This document shows positions 34,162-42,562 of a stretch of 64,000 bases of DNA, piece after piece. How positions within the stretch are numbered: position 1 is the stretch's first letter; the number at the start of each line of letters is the position of its first letter. Origin of the DNA: Streptomyces sp. NBC_01463 (GTDB lineage Bacteria > Actinomycetota > Actinomycetes > Streptomycetales > Streptomycetaceae); NCBI GenBank assembly GCA_036227345.1, contig CP109468.1, positions 2,542,001-2,606,000 on the forward strand, given 5' to 3'. The position numbers and the translations under genes were made by a program. The notes beneath the pieces were generated by a model. The model made no database searches and was not told the origin of the DNA. It saw nothing but the letters and a program-made list of their open reading frames with translations.

Positions 34162-35586
34162 TCAGACTCCGGCGGGCGTGCGGTCGTCGGACAGGTCGGC
34201 CGGCGAGGCCAGATGGCCCAGCACGGCGGTGGCGGCGGCGACCTGCGGGGAGACCAGGTGCGTACGGCCGCCCTTGCCCTGCCGGCCCTCGAAGTTACGG
34301 TTCGAGGTCGAGGCGGAGCGCTCGCCGGGGGCCAGCTGGTCGGGGTTCATGCCGAGACACATCGAGCAGCCCGCGTGCCGCCATTCGGCGCCGGCGGCGG
34401 TGAAGACCTTGTCCAGGCCCTCCTCGACGGCCTGCAGGGCGACCCGGACGGAGCCCGGGACGACCAGCATCCGTACGCCGTCGGCGACTTTGCGGCCGTC
34501 CAGGATCGCGGCCGCGTTGCGCAGGTCCTCGATCCGGCCGTTGGTGCAGGAGCCTACGAAGACGGTGTCGACATTGATGTCGCGCAGCGGCTGGCCGGCG
34601 GTCAACCCCATGTACTCCAGGGCCTTTTCGGCGGCGTTGCGCTCCGAGGCGTCCTCGTACGAAGCAGGATCGGGGACGTTGGCCGACAGCGGCGCGCCCT
34701 GGCCGGGGTTGGTGCCCCAGGTGACGAACGGCGCCAGCTCGGCGGCCTCGATGACCACCTCGGCGTCGAAGACCGCGTCGTCGTCCGAGCGCAGGGTCTT
34801 CCAGTACGCCACGGCGGCGTCCCAGTCCGCGCCCTGCGGGGCGTGGTCGCGGCCCTGCAGGTAGTCGAAGGTGGCCTGGTCGGGGGCGATCATCCCGGCC
34901 CGCGCCCCGGCCTCGATCGACATGTTGCAGATGGTCATCCGGGCCTCCATCGAGAGCTTCTCGATGGCGGAGCCGCGGTATTCGAGGATGTAGCCCTGGC
35001 CGCCGCCGGTGCCGATCCGGGCGATGATCGCGAGGATCAGGTCCTTGGCGGTGACGCTGTCGGGCAGTTCGCCCTCGACGGTGATCGCCATCGTCTTCGG
35101 ACGGGCCAGCGGCAGCGTCTGGGTGGCCAGCACGTGTTCGACCTGGCTGGTCCCGATGCCGAACGCGAGGGCGCCGAACGCGCCGTGCGTGGACGTGTGG
35201 GAGTCGCCGCAGACGACGGTGGTGCCCGGCTGGGTCAGCCCCAGCTGCGGGCCGACCACGTGCACGACGCCCTGCTCGACGTCACCCAGCGAGTGCAGCC
35301 GGACGCCGAACTCCGCGCAGTTCTTGCGCAGGGTCTCCAGCTGGGCGCGGGAGACCGGGTCGGCGATCGGCTTGTCGATGTCGAGGGTCGGGGTGTTGTG
35401 GTCCTCGGTGGCGATGGTGAGGTCGAGGCGCCGCACCGGGCGTCCGGCCTGCCGCAGACCGTCGAAGGCCTGCGGGCTGGTCACCTCGTGCAGCAGGTGC
35501 AGATCGATGAAGAGGAGGTCGGGCTCACCTTCGGCGCGCCGGACGACATGGTCGTCCCAAACCTTCTCCGCGAGTGTCCTACCCAT
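34162..35586 (-). CDS. leuC: 3-isopropylmalate dehydratase large subunit
   Basis: A 474-residue 4Fe-4S isomerase of leucine synthesis. Landmarks are [19 protein letters not shown], the cluster ligands in [13 protein letters not shown] (first Cys) and [11 protein letters not shown] (Cys-x-x-Cys), and [16 protein letters not shown]. The ATG at 35586 has GGAGGGAAAGCG upstream; the frame remains open further upstream only because of base composition antisense to ndgR. It is divergent from ndgR, its probable regulator. Confidence 0.97.
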   Translation of the reverse strand: MGRTLAEKVWDDHVVRRAEGEPDLLFIDLHLLHEVTSPQAFDGLRQAGRPVRRLDLTIATEDHNTPTLDIDKPIADPVSRAQLETLRKNCAEFGVRLHSLGDVEQGVVHVVGPQLGLTQPGTTVVCGDSHTSTHGAFGALAFGIGTSQVEHVLATQTLPLARPKTMAITVEGELPDSVTAKDLILAIIARIGTGGGQGYILEYRGSAIEKLSMEARMTICNMSIEAGARAGMIAPDQATFDYLQGRDHAPQGADWDAAVAYWKTLRSDDDAVFDAEVVIEAAELAPFVTWGTNPGQGAPLSANVPDPASYEDASERNAAEKALEYMGLTAGQPLRDINVDTVFVGSCTNGRIEDLRNAAAILDGRKVADGVRMLVVPGSVRVALQAVEEGLDKVFTAAGAEWRHAGCSMCLGMNPDQLAPGERSASTSNRNFEGRQGKGGRTHLVSPQVAAATAVLGHLASPADLSDDRTPAGV

Positions 35587-35727
35587 CGCTTTCCCTCCGG
35601 CCGGCGTCTTCGCCGGCCCAACTAGAGATTCGGTGCGCCCCCGTCCGGACCCCCGTACGGGGCGGTGGCTACGGGCCGTTGTGCGGCCGCCCCTACAGGT
35701 TCGCAACTTCCCCGGAAAATTGAACTT

Positions 35728-35748
35728 GCGTTTCACAGAGTGAGACGC
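35728..35748. promoter_or_regulatory. Inverted repeat between leuC and ndgR (candidate NdgR operator)
   Basis: GCGTTTCAC-AGA-GTGAGACGC: 9-bp arms with one mismatch around a 3-bp centre, 13 bp before the ndgR ATG and directly after TTGAAC (35720-35725), a -35 candidate. NdgR is known to bind the leuC upstream region in S. coelicolor; that it binds this particular dyad is inferred. Confidence 0.6.
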
Positions 35749-35760
35749 GAGTATCGTCGT

Positions 35761-36477
35761 ATGGACAACTCTAGCGGCGTCGGCGTTCTCGACAAGGCAG
35801 CTCTGGTATTGAGCGCCCTGGAGTCCGGGCCTGCCACCCTCGCCGGGCTGGTAGCGGCGACCGGGCTCGCACGACCCACGGCCCATCGACTGGCCGTGGC
35901 ACTGGAACACCACCGCATGGTGGCGAGGGACATGCAGGGCCGTTTCATTCTCGGCCCCCGCCTGTCGGAGCTCGCCGCGGCGGCGGGCGAGGACCGGCTG
36001 CTCGCCACGGCGGGACCGGTGCTCACCCACCTCCGCGACATCACCGGCGAGAGCGCCCAGCTCTACCGCCGGCAGGGCGACATGCGGATCTGCGTGGCGG
36101 CGGCGGAGCGGCTGTCCGGACTGCGGGACACCGTGCCGGTCGGCTCCACGCTCACCATGAAGGCGGGATCCTCCGCCCAGATCCTGATGGCCTGGGAGGA
36201 GCCGGAGCGTCTGCACCGCGGCCTCCAGGGCGCCCGCTTCACGGCGACGGCGCTCTCCGGCGTACGGCGTCGGGGCTGGGCCCAGTCGATCGGTGAGCGC
36301 GAACCGGGCGTGGCCTCGGTCTCCGCTCCGGTGCGCGGCCCCTCGAACCGGGTCGTCGCGGCGGTCTCGGTCTCCGGGCCGATCGAGCGGCTGACCCGCC
36401 ACCCGGGCCGGATGCACGCCCAGGCGATCATCGACTCGGCCGCCCGGCTGAGCGAGGCGCTGCGCCGCACGGGCTGA
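35761..36477 (+). CDS. ndgR: NdgR, IclR-family regulator of branched-chain amino-acid genes
   Basis: A 238-residue regulator, the same length as S. coelicolor NdgR from memory. The winged helix (about 8-70) includes [20 protein letters not shown] and [16 protein letters not shown] (recognition helix). The IclR effector domain (about 85-238) has [37 protein letters not shown] and [21 protein letters not shown]. NdgR controls leuCD and other amino-acid genes and influences antibiotic production. The ATG at 35761 has no Shine-Dalgarno; TATCGT lies only 3 nt upstream, so the start of transcription is unclear. Confidence 0.94.
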   Translation: MDNSSGVGVLDKAALVLSALESGPATLAGLVAATGLARPTAHRLAVALEHHRMVARDMQGRFILGPRLSELAAAAGEDRLLATAGPVLTHLRDITGESAQLYRRQGDMRICVAAAERLSGLRDTVPVGSTLTMKAGSSAQILMAWEEPERLHRGLQGARFTATALSGVRRRGWAQSIGEREPGVASVSAPVRGPSNRVVAAVSVSGPIERLTRHPGRMHAQAIIDSAARLSEALRRTG

Positions 36478-36570
36478 ACCGGCGCCCGTCCCGCTTCCCC
36501 CAGCAGCCGCCCCAGCGTCGTGGCGGCCCCTTCTCCTTCTCCGGCCCCTCCGCGCCCGCCCCTCAGGGCC

Positions 36571-37068
36571 TCAACCGGCCGACGAGCGATGTGCGAAACG
36601 GTCCGCCGCACGGCGGCCCCGCCCCTCGATCGGCAGCGAACCGGTCGCCGCGGCCAGTCCGTACAACGGCATGTCGGCGTAGATGGACTCGTAGCCGCCC
36701 TCGGGCACCACATAGGTCTCGTGCCACAGCCCCACGTGCTGCCGGGACTTCTTCTCCTTGCGGTTGATCATCGCCCACGCCCTGCGGTGGAACATGTCGG
36801 GCGCGGCGGCGTACGCGTACAGCTTCTCCTTCGACTCCCAGTACTGGACGACGTAGTAGGTCCTGGGCGACCCGGACAGCAGGGTGCAGCCGAGCAGGCC
36901 CCTGCTCCTGTCCCGCCTCAACTCCCGGAGCATGCGCGGCATCGCGAGAAGCACGGGAAGCCAGTGGTGCACTCCCCGGAAGTGGTTGATGCGCATGCCG
37001 ATCAGCAGGACCACCACATCACCCTCGGCCGCGGCGGTCGTCCGTCCCGGAATCGGTTTCGCAAACAT
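36571..37068 (-). CDS. DUF4188 family protein
   Basis: A 165-residue protein of the DUF4188 family (relatives are labelled phenylacetaldoxime dehydratase-like without proof). Landmarks are VLLIGMRINHFRGVHHWLPV, GLLGCTLLSGSPRTYYVVQY, WESKEKLYAYA and HVGLWHETYVVPEGGYESIY. The dimeric ferredoxin-like monooxygenase fold with conserved His is inferred. It is divergent from a MerR regulator with a dyad between them, so it is probably that regulator's target. The 93-nt gap after it is featureless. Confidence 0.82.
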   Translation of the reverse strand: MFAKPIPGRTTAAAEGDVVVLLIGMRINHFRGVHHWLPVLLAMPRMLRELRRDRSRGLLGCTLLSGSPRTYYVVQYWESKEKLYAYAAAPDMFHRRAWAMINRKEKKSRQHVGLWHETYVVPEGGYESIYADMPLYGLAAATGSLPIEGRGRRAADRFAHRSSAG

Positions 37069-37103
37069 GCGGGCCCCCTGGCACCTTGTTGGAGAGTGGA
37101 ACT

Positions 37104-37118
37104 ATCCAATGGTTGGAT
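37104..37118. promoter_or_regulatory. 15-bp dyad in the DUF4188/MerR divergent promoter
   Basis: ATCCAA-TGG-TTGGAT is a perfect dyad midway between two divergent genes. MerR proteins bind such dyads inside long-spaced promoters. TTGGAG (37089-37094) is a possible -35 for the plus-strand promoter. Confidence 0.5.
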
Positions 37119-37158
37119 CGTGGCACCGCCCGGCGGGCGGCGCAAGGGAAGGGGCGGA

Positions 37159-37800
37159 ATGCGACTCTCGGAACTGAGCGAGCAGAGCGGCGTCAGCACG
37201 GCGACGATCAAGTACTACCTGCGCGAGGGGCTGTTGGCGCCGGGGCAGCGGGTGAGCGCGACGCAGGCCGAGTACGACGAGAGCCATGTGCGCCGGCTGC
37301 GACTGGTCCGGGCCCTGCTCCAGGTGGGCCGGCTCCCGGTGGCCACGGCCCGGGAGGTGCTGAGCCACGCCGACGACGAGTCCCTCGGCCGGACGATCCG
37401 GCTGGGCGCGGCCCTCTGGTCGCTGCCGCACGGCCCGGACGCGGACCCGGAGGCCCCGGAGACGGCGGCCGCCACCGCGGAGGTGGACCGCCTGCTGGAC
37501 CGGCTGGGCTGGACGACCGCCCGGGAGATCGGCCCCCTCTCCCCCTCCCACCGGTCGCTGGTGGCGTCCCTGGCGACCCTGATCCGGCTCGGCTACCCGT
37601 TCCGGGACGACTATCTGGCGGACCACGCCCGCCTCATGCACGAGGCGGCGGCCCGCGACCTGGACATGATGGAGACGTACCCCACACAGTCGGAACAGGT
37701 GGAGATGGCGGTCGCCTCCGCGGTGCTGTACGAACCGGTGCTCACCGCCCTGCGACGGCTGGCCCAGGAGGAGGAGTCGGCCAGGCGGTACGGCCTGTGA
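37159..37800 (+). CDS. MerR-family transcription regulator
   Basis: A 213-residue regulator. The N-terminal MerR winged helix (1-70) reads MRLSELSEQSGVSTATIKYY, LREGLLAPGQRVSATQAEYD and HVRRLRLVRALLQVGRLPVA. The C-terminal part (about 105-213) is a helical effector domain without metal-binding Cys, so it is not a metal sensor. The ATG at 37159 has GGAAGGGGCGG upstream. It is divergent from the DUF4188 gene, the usual MerR-target layout. Confidence 0.9.
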   Translation: MRLSELSEQSGVSTATIKYYLREGLLAPGQRVSATQAEYDESHVRRLRLVRALLQVGRLPVATAREVLSHADDESLGRTIRLGAALWSLPHGPDADPEAPETAAATAEVDRLLDRLGWTTAREIGPLSPSHRSLVASLATLIRLGYPFRDDYLADHARLMHEAAARDLDMMETYPTQSEQVEMAVASAVLYEPVLTALRRLAQEEESARRYGL

Positions 37801-37858
37801 GCGCGGCGCGCGGACTCAGGCGGCCACCCGGGTCCCAACGCCCCGCGCACACACAGCA

Positions 37859-37888
37859 GAAGGCCCCTCACCGGAGTGAAGGGCCTTC
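37859..37888. terminator. Terminator between MerR gene and tRNA array
   Basis: A stem GAAGGCCC(c)TCAC/GTGA(a)GGGCCTTC with a CGGA loop and a single mismatch, convergent between the MerR gene and the minus-strand tRNA array. Confidence 0.8.
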
Positions 37889-37904
37889 GCCTGATGCTCT
37901 GTTG

Positions 37905-37977
37905 TACCCCCGACCGGATTTGAACCGGCGCTACTGCCGTGAGAGGGCAGCGTGCTAGGCCGCTACACAACGGGGGC
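37905..37977 (-). tRNA. tRNA-Glu (CTC), copy 1
   Basis: A 73-nt cloverleaf on the minus strand: acceptor GCCCCCG with CGGGGGT A, anticodon loop CTCTCAC (anticodon CTC), no encoded CCA. The first pair is G1-U72. It differs from the other two copies by TTCAAATC instead of TTCGAATC in the T loop, which changes a normally conserved loop purine (G to A). Confidence 0.96.
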
Positions 37978-38005
37978 TTGGATACTGCGACTTGCTGGTC
38001 TTGCG

Positions 38006-38077
38006 CTGGGCTACCAGGACTCGAACCTAGAATGACGGTACCAGAAACCGTAGTGTTGCCAATTACACCATAGCCCA
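38006..38077 (-). tRNA. tRNA-Gln (CTG), copy 1
   Basis: A 72-nt cloverleaf on the minus strand, acceptor TGGGCTA/TAGCCCA with G73, anticodon loop TTCTGGT (anticodon CTG). The U1-A72 first pair is the known recognition element for the GatCAB amidotransferase, fitting the indirect Glu-tRNA-Gln route. Confidence 0.96.
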
Positions 38078-38089
38078 TGGTGTTACAAG

Positions 38090-38162
38090 TACCCCCGACC
38101 GGATTCGAACCGGCGCTACTGCCGTGAGAGGGCAGCGTGCTAGGCCGCTACACAACGGGGGC
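38090..38162 (-). tRNA. tRNA-Glu (CTC), copy 2
   Basis: Identical to copy 3 and one base different from copy 1. Only 12 nt separate it from tRNA-Gln copy 1, so they are cotranscribed. Confidence 0.96.
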
Positions 38163-38222
38163 CCTAGCGATCCTGCATCAAGAACGTGGGTGCGACCCAG
38201 ATGTTCTCGCGGGAAGGATCTG

Positions 38223-38295
38223 TACCCCCGACCGGATTCGAACCGGCGCTACTGCCGTGAGAGGGCAGCGTGCTAGGCCGCTACACAACGGGGGC
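38223..38295 (-). tRNA. tRNA-Glu (CTC), copy 3
   Basis: Identical in sequence to copy 2. It is preceded on the minus strand by tRNA-Gln copy 2 with a spacer (CTTGCTGGTCTTG-like) resembling that before copy 1, pointing to duplication of a Gln-Glu unit. Confidence 0.96.
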
Positions 38296-38330
38296 TTGTT
38301 CCTGCAACTTGCTGGTCTTGCTGTCTTGCG

Positions 38331-38402
38331 CTGGGCTACCAGGACTCGAACCTAGAATGACGGTACCAGAAACCGTAGTGTTGCCAATTACACCATAGCC
38401 CA
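38331..38402 (-). tRNA. tRNA-Gln (CTG), copy 2
   Basis: Identical to tRNA-Gln copy 1; first gene of the minus-strand array Gln-Glu-Glu-Gln-Glu. No clear promoter was found upstream (38403-38487). Confidence 0.96.
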
Positions 38403-38487
38403 CTGAAACGCAACCCCTTGGGGCCTTGTCCCTGTCTGCGCTTCCCGTCCGGATCTTTCGTCCCGCTCGGGCGGCGCAGGAAGAACA

Positions 38488-39207
38488 TTACCTGAAGGTG
38501 TCCGGCGCTCCAAAACGGGTATTGCCCGCCAGCAGGCCGGGAAGCTGGTCGAGGGCCGTGATCCGGACGAGTTCGGGCCGTCCGCCCCGGCCGCGGCGGT
38601 CGAGCCAGACACCCGCGAGACCGGCGGACACCGCACCCCGGGCGTCGATGTCGGGTTCGTCCCCCACGTACACGACCTCCGCGGGCGGCAGGTCCAGCGC
38701 CTCGCAGGCGGCGTGGAAGGCCTCGGGGGCGGGCTTGGAGATGCCCAGCTCCGCAGCGCACAGGAGGGTCTCGAAGCGGTCGCGCACACCGAGCACGGTC
38801 AGTTTGTGGTGCTGCTGTTCGAGGGCGGAATTGGACAGCACGCCGTGCCGGTGGGTCCCGGCCAGGGCGTCGAGCACGGGAACGGTGTCCGGGAAGAGTG
38901 CCCAGGACGCTTCGTAGTGGGCGATGTGCCGGTCGAACCAGGCATCCGCCTCGGCGTCGTCCAGCGGGCGGCCGAGGAAGTCCCTGGCCCGGTCCCGGCG
39001 CTGGCCCTGCCAGTCGGTCTCACCGGCGGCGAACCGCGCCCAGTGCTCCCGGGTGAGCCGCTGCCAGGCGTCGAGGGCCTCGTCCGCCGATGCGTACCCC
39101 CCGGGCAGGCCCTCCGCCGCGAGGTGCCGGGTCATTCCGGCGGCGGCGGCGCTCGTGTAGTCGAAGAGCGTGTCGTCGATGTCCCAGAGGACGGCCCTGA
39201 TCGGCAT
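38488..39207 (-). CDS. HAD-superfamily hydrolase
   Basis: A 239-residue phosphatase-like enzyme. Motif I is LWDIDDTLFDY (Asp nucleophile and Asp+2), motif II GVLSNSA, motif III GISKPAPEAF (Lys), motif IV VYVGDEPDIDARGA. A helical cap lies between residues 15 and 95. The substrate is unknown; it resembles YjjG/phosphoglycolate-type members. The ATG at 39207 has TAGAGT 6 nt upstream and no ribosome binding site, suggesting a leaderless mRNA. It follows gltX after a strong terminator. Confidence 0.92.
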   Translation of the reverse strand: MPIRAVLWDIDDTLFDYTSAAAAGMTRHLAAEGLPGGYASADEALDAWQRLTREHWARFAAGETDWQGQRRDRARDFLGRPLDDAEADAWFDRHIAHYEASWALFPDTVPVLDALAGTHRHGVLSNSALEQQHHKLTVLGVRDRFETLLCAAELGISKPAPEAFHAACEALDLPPAEVVYVGDEPDIDARGAVSAGLAGVWLDRRGRGGRPELVRITALDQLPGLLAGNTRFGAPDTFR

Positions 39208-39235
39208 GATCCGACTCTACCCGCGCCCCACCCCA

Positions 39236-39284
39236 CGCGGAGGGGCCCGGCAGCCGCTGTGTGCGGCTGCCGGGCCCCTCCGCG
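39236..39284 (-). terminator. gltX terminator, perfect 22-bp stem
   Basis: Arms 39236-39257 and 39263-39284 are perfectly complementary over 22 bp with a TGTGT loop, 12 nt after the gltX stop codon. Confidence 0.88.
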
Positions 39285-39296
39285 CGTGTACGGCGG

Positions 39297-40778
39297 TTAC
39301 GACCGCTGCGCCGCCAGCTTCGCCAGTGCCGCGTCCACCCGGGCCAGCGTCTTCTCGCGGCCGAGGATCTCCAGGGACTCGAAGAGCGGCAGGCCGATCG
39401 TGCGGCCGGTGACGGCGACGCGGACCGGGGCCTGGGCCTTGCCGAGCTTGAGGCCGTGCTCCTCACCGGCGGTGAGGATGGCGGTCTTCAGGGCGTCCGC
39501 GTTCCACTCGGCGTCGGCCAGCTTGGCGCGGGCCGTGACGAGCAGGGCGTCGGAGCCCTCCTTCATGGCCTTGGCCCAGGACGCCTCGTCGGTCGCCGGC
39601 TCGTCGAGGAAGAGGAAGTCGACGTTGGCCGTGATCTCGGAGAGGACCGTGACGCGCGTCTGGGCGTGCGGGGCGATCGCCGCGAACAGGTCCGCGTCGA
39701 AGGCCTCCGGGGCCCAGGGGGCGAACGGCGCCTTCAGCCACGGGCCGCAGGCCTCGGTGAAGGTCTTCACGTCGAGCCGGCGGATGTGCTCGGCGTTGAC
39801 GTGCTCACACTTCTTGAGGTCGAAGCGGGCCGGGTTGGCGTTGACGTCCTTGATGTCGAACGCGGCGACCATCTCGTCGATGTCGAAGATGTCGCGGTCC
39901 TCGGCGATCGACCAGCCGAGCAGCGAGAGGTAGTTGAGCAGCCCCTCCGGCAGGAAGCCGCGCTCGCGGTAGAGGTTGAGCGAGGCCTGCGGGTCGCGCT
40001 TGGAGAGCTTCTTGTTGCCCTCGCCCATGACGTACGGCAGGTGGCCGAACGCGGGGGTCTGCTTGGCGATGCCCAGCTCGATCAGCGCCCGGTACAGCGC
40101 GATCTGGCGCGGGGTGGAGGAGAGCAGGTCCTCGCCGCGCAGGACGTGGGTGATCTCCATCAGCGCGTCGTCGACCGGGTTGACCAGCGTGTAGAGCGGG
40201 GCGCCGTTGGCGCGGACGATGCCGTAGTCCGGCACGTTCTCCGGCTGGACGGTGATGTCGCCGCGGACCAGGTCGGTGAAGGTGATGGCCTCGTCGGGCA
40301 TCCGGAAGCGGACGATGGAGGTGCGGCCCTCGGCCTCGTACGCCGCCTTCTGCTCCGCGCTCAGGTCGCGGCAGTGGCCGTCGTACCCGGACGCCTTGCC
40401 TGCGGCGCGGGCGGCGTCGCGGCGGGCGTCGAGCTCCTCGGTGGTGCAGTAGCAGGGGTACGCGTGGCCGGCGGCGAGGAGCTTCTCGGCGACGTCCTTG
40501 TAGAGGTCCATGCGCTGCGACTGGCGGTACGGGGCGTGCGGGCCGCCGGTCTCGGGGCCCTCGTCCCAGTCGAGGCCGAGCCAGCGCATCGCGCCGAGGA
40601 GCTGCTCGTACGACTCCTCGGAGTCGCGCGCCGCGTCGGTGTCCTCGATGCGGAAGACCAGGGTGCCCTGGTGGTGTCGGGCGAAGGCCCAGTTGAAGAG
40701 GGCTGTCCGGACCAGGCCCACGTGGGGGTTGCCGGTCGGGGAGGGACAGAAACGTACGCGTACGTCGGTGTTAGCCAC
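39297..40778 (-). CDS. gltX: Glutamyl-tRNA synthetase
   Basis: A 493-residue class I synthetase. Landmarks are [20 protein letters not shown] (HIGH region as PHVG), [31 protein letters not shown] and NKKLSKRDP (KMSKS region). The window contains no glnS, and the tRNA-Gln genes carry the U1-A72 pair, so this is expected to be a non-discriminating enzyme also charging tRNA-Gln with Glu, as in other actinobacteria. The GTG at 40778 lies inside the end of the FAH-family gene (8-nt overlap), so the two are coupled. Confidence 0.96.
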   Translation of the reverse strand: MANTDVRVRFCPSPTGNPHVGLVRTALFNWAFARHHQGTLVFRIEDTDAARDSEESYEQLLGAMRWLGLDWDEGPETGGPHAPYRQSQRMDLYKDVAEKLLAAGHAYPCYCTTEELDARRDAARAAGKASGYDGHCRDLSAEQKAAYEAEGRTSIVRFRMPDEAITFTDLVRGDITVQPENVPDYGIVRANGAPLYTLVNPVDDALMEITHVLRGEDLLSSTPRQIALYRALIELGIAKQTPAFGHLPYVMGEGNKKLSKRDPQASLNLYRERGFLPEGLLNYLSLLGWSIAEDRDIFDIDEMVAAFDIKDVNANPARFDLKKCEHVNAEHIRRLDVKTFTEACGPWLKAPFAPWAPEAFDADLFAAIAPHAQTRVTVLSEITANVDFLFLDEPATDEASWAKAMKEGSDALLVTARAKLADAEWNADALKTAILTAGEEHGLKLGKAQAPVRVAVTGRTIGLPLFESLEILGREKTLARVDAALAKLAAQRS

Positions 40779-41547
40779 GCTTGATCACCTTGTTGGTGAG
40801 AGTGCCGATGCCTTCGATGGTGACGGCGACCTCGTCGCCGACATGGAGGGGTCCGACCCCTGCGGGAGTACCGGTGAGGATCACATCGCCCGGGAGCAGC
40901 GTCATGGCTTCCGTGATGTGGACGACCAGGTCCTCGATCGAGCGGATCATTTCGCTCGTCCGGCCGAGTTGCCGTTGCTCGCCATTGACCGTGGCCTGGA
41001 TGGCGAGGTCGGCGGGGTCGAGGTCGGTCTCCACCCAGGGGCCGAGCGGGCACGAGGTGTCGAAGCCCTTGGCCCGGGCCCACTGCTTCTCGCGCTTCTG
41101 GGCGTCGCGGGCGGTCACGTCGTTGGCGCAGGTGTAGCCGAAGATGACGTCCTTGACCCGCTCCCGCGGCACTTCGCGGCACATCCGGCCGATGACCACG
41201 GCCAGCTCGGCCTCGTGGTGCACCTCTTCGGAGAAGGAGGGGTACTCGATGGCGTCGCCGGAGCCGATCACCGAGGTGGTGGGCTTGAAGAAGGCGACCG
41301 GGACGTCGGGGACCTCGTTGCCGAGTTCCGCGGCGTGCTCCGCGTAGTTGCGGCCGATGGCCACGACCTTGTTGGGGAGCACGGGCGGCAGCAGCCGGAC
41401 CTTGCTCAGCGGGACCTTGGTCCCGGAGAGCTCGAAGTCGGCGTACGGGATGCCCTTGATGATGTCGAGGACGAGACCATCGGGCCCGTCGCCCTCGACG
41501 GCGCCGAAGGCGACATTGCCGTCGATGGAGAACCTGGCGATGCGCAC
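40771..41547 (-). CDS. Fumarylacetoacetate hydrolase-family protein
   Basis: A 258-residue enzyme of the FAH/HpcE/YcgM fold. Metal-site motifs are [12 protein letters not shown] (Glu-x-Glu type) and a distal Asp in [23 protein letters not shown] and [12 protein letters not shown] are family hallmarks. Members hydrolyse or decarboxylate acylpyruvates, including oxaloacetate. Placement directly before and overlapping gltX is a recurrent Streptomyces arrangement; the functional link is unknown. The GTG at 41547 has only a distant GAGGGGCG as binding site. A TAGCCT -10 candidate (41596-41601, minus) touches the edge of the inverted-repeat element upstream. Confidence 0.9.
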   Translation of the reverse strand: MRIARFSIDGNVAFGAVEGDGPDGLVLDIIKGIPYADFELSGTKVPLSKVRLLPPVLPNKVVAIGRNYAEHAAELGNEVPDVPVAFFKPTTSVIGSGDAIEYPSFSEEVHHEAELAVVIGRMCREVPRERVKDVIFGYTCANDVTARDAQKREKQWARAKGFDTSCPLGPWVETDLDPADLAIQATVNGEQRQLGRTSEMIRSIEDLVVHITEAMTLLPGDVILTGTPAGVGPLHVGDEVAVTIEGIGTLTNKVIKRG

Positions 41548-41600
41548 GGGAAGCTGTCGCCCCTCACTTGCTGGGTGGCTGAAGACTGATGCTCCAGGCT

Positions 41601-41764
41601 AGCGCCTCGCCCGGCGAGGTTTGCCCCGTTAGGAGCGCCGTCCGGTGCGTGCGATCGCAAGGCGCCGGAGCGTCCTCGTGGCGGAGCCACGTGGGCGTTT
41701 CGGCAACGCCGCGAGCGCGTGTGCCGGGCGGCGCGACGGGGCAAACCTCGCCGGGCGAGGCGCT
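41601..41764. repeat. 164-bp element with 29-bp perfect terminal inverted repeats
   Basis: Arms 41601-41629 and 41736-41764 are perfectly complementary over 29 bp (beginning AGCGCCTCGCCCGGCGAGG). The 106-bp interior carries its own stems, such as CGTGGC-GGA-GCCACG, and the palindrome GCGATCGC. There is no coding capacity. It could be a MITE-like non-autonomous element or a large folded RNA or terminator. No clear target-site duplication was found. It separates the two tiny ORFs from the FAH-gltX operon. Confidence 0.75.
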
Positions 41765-41793
41765 GGCGCGGGTGAGGGGTGACGCTGCGCGGA

Positions 41794-41985
41794 TTACTCC
41801 GCGGCGGCGGTGACGGCCGCGGGGGCCGTCATGAGGATGGTGCGGCGCGGGTTGGCCGTCTGCGTCGGCAGGGCGACTGCGTGCTCCGGCTGCTCCGGCG
41901 TCCGCAGCGCTTCGGCGTCCTTGAGGTGCGCCAGCGTGGTGCGCCGGGGGTTGGCAATGTTGCGGAACATCATCGTCGTCTTCAT
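41794..41985 (-). CDS. Unrecognised 63-aa peptide with a duplicated ANPRRT motif
   Basis: A short basic-then-Ala-rich peptide beginning MKTTMMFRNIANPRRTTLAH and ending TILMTAPAAVTAAAE. The motif ANPRRT-x-L occurs twice (residues 11-18 and 44-51). There are no Cys, no membrane helix and no signal peptide. The ATG at 41985 has no good Shine-Dalgarno of its own but overlaps, as ATGA, the stop of a 30-codon ORF that does, so coupled translation is likely. I do not recognise the family. It could be a regulatory or precursor peptide, or an unconserved frame; moderate confidence. Confidence 0.5.
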   Translation of the reverse strand: MKTTMMFRNIANPRRTTLAHLKDAEALRTPEQPEHAVALPTQTANPRRTILMTAPAAVTAAAE

Positions 41986-42074
41986 CTGCCGTACGGACCC
42001 TGTCGGTAGGGGCGCCACTCACGGGGGCGCCGGTTGTCGGTTCTGCCATCCCTGTAAAGCGTCAGGCTAAACAT
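41982..42074 (-). CDS. 30-aa upstream ORF coupled to the 63-aa peptide
   Basis: ATG at 42074, preceded by CGGAGGG at 6 nt, encodes MFSLTLYRDGRTDNRRPREW and ten more residues, then TGA overlapping the next ATG. The peptide is very basic and Arg-rich. It may be a leader that delivers ribosomes to the 63-aa ORF or a peptide in its own right. It is too short for a statistical coding argument; the evidence is the ribosome binding site plus the ATGA junction. Confidence 0.45.
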   Translation of the reverse strand: MFSLTLYRDGRTDNRRPREWRPYRQGPYGR

Positions 42075-42351
42075 CCAATTCCCTCCGAAGGTCGTGAAGA
42101 GACGGCGATCATCATGTGAGTTTGCTCACGAAGCAGCCGACAATTACTCCAATTCGGGCGGCTCGCGTGGGTGGACGAAACGGTCATTGCATCCCTGAAT
42201 CCACCATTCCGCTCCTGATCATGTCGACTGGGACACCCTCCACCCCCATCTGATTCACCCGTGATCGTCCGTTATGTCAGGGAAGGGTCTCCACGGCTTG
42301 TTACCCCTCCATCACAACGTGTCACGCAGGTCACAGCCCGGTACCTGGCCC

Positions 42352-42380
42352 TTGTTGGAGATCCGCCACTGTGCTGGAAT
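42352..42380 (+). promoter_or_regulatory. Promoter candidate for the first conservon
   Basis: TTGTTG (42352-42357), a 17-nt spacer and TGGAAT (42375-42380) predict a start near 42387 and a leader of about 175 nt before the GTG at 42563. Apart from a small GTGAG/CTCAC stem (42116-42129), the rest of the gap 42075-42562 shows no gene. Confidence 0.5.
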
Positions 42381-42562
42381 TCCACGCACCGCCGCGGGTT
42401 TCAAGCCGGCGCGCAGGGGCGCAACGCAGCGCCGAGTGGCGGCGGGAAGGGGAAGAGCGCCGGTCACTCACGACCACCATGGGGCGGTACAACGCCCCAC
42501 GACGCCGACACCGTTCATCCGTCCATGACGGAAGAACGCCTGGTCCAGAGGTTGCGACGCTA

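Noticed and set aside
37905..38402. Regularly spaced near-identical repeats looking like a CRISPR array
   Set aside because: The repeats are 72-73-nt tRNA-Glu and tRNA-Gln genes with full cloverleaf pairing; the spacers are too few and uneven.
41779..42070. Plus-strand short open frames opposite the 30/63-aa pair
   Set aside because: They lack a comparable ribosome binding site and any internal motif; the minus-strand reading has both.
42371..42562. N-terminal extension of CvnA1 from the ATG at 42371
   Set aside because: That ATG lies between the predicted -35 and -10; the extension is basic low-complexity and a binding site precedes the GTG at 42563.
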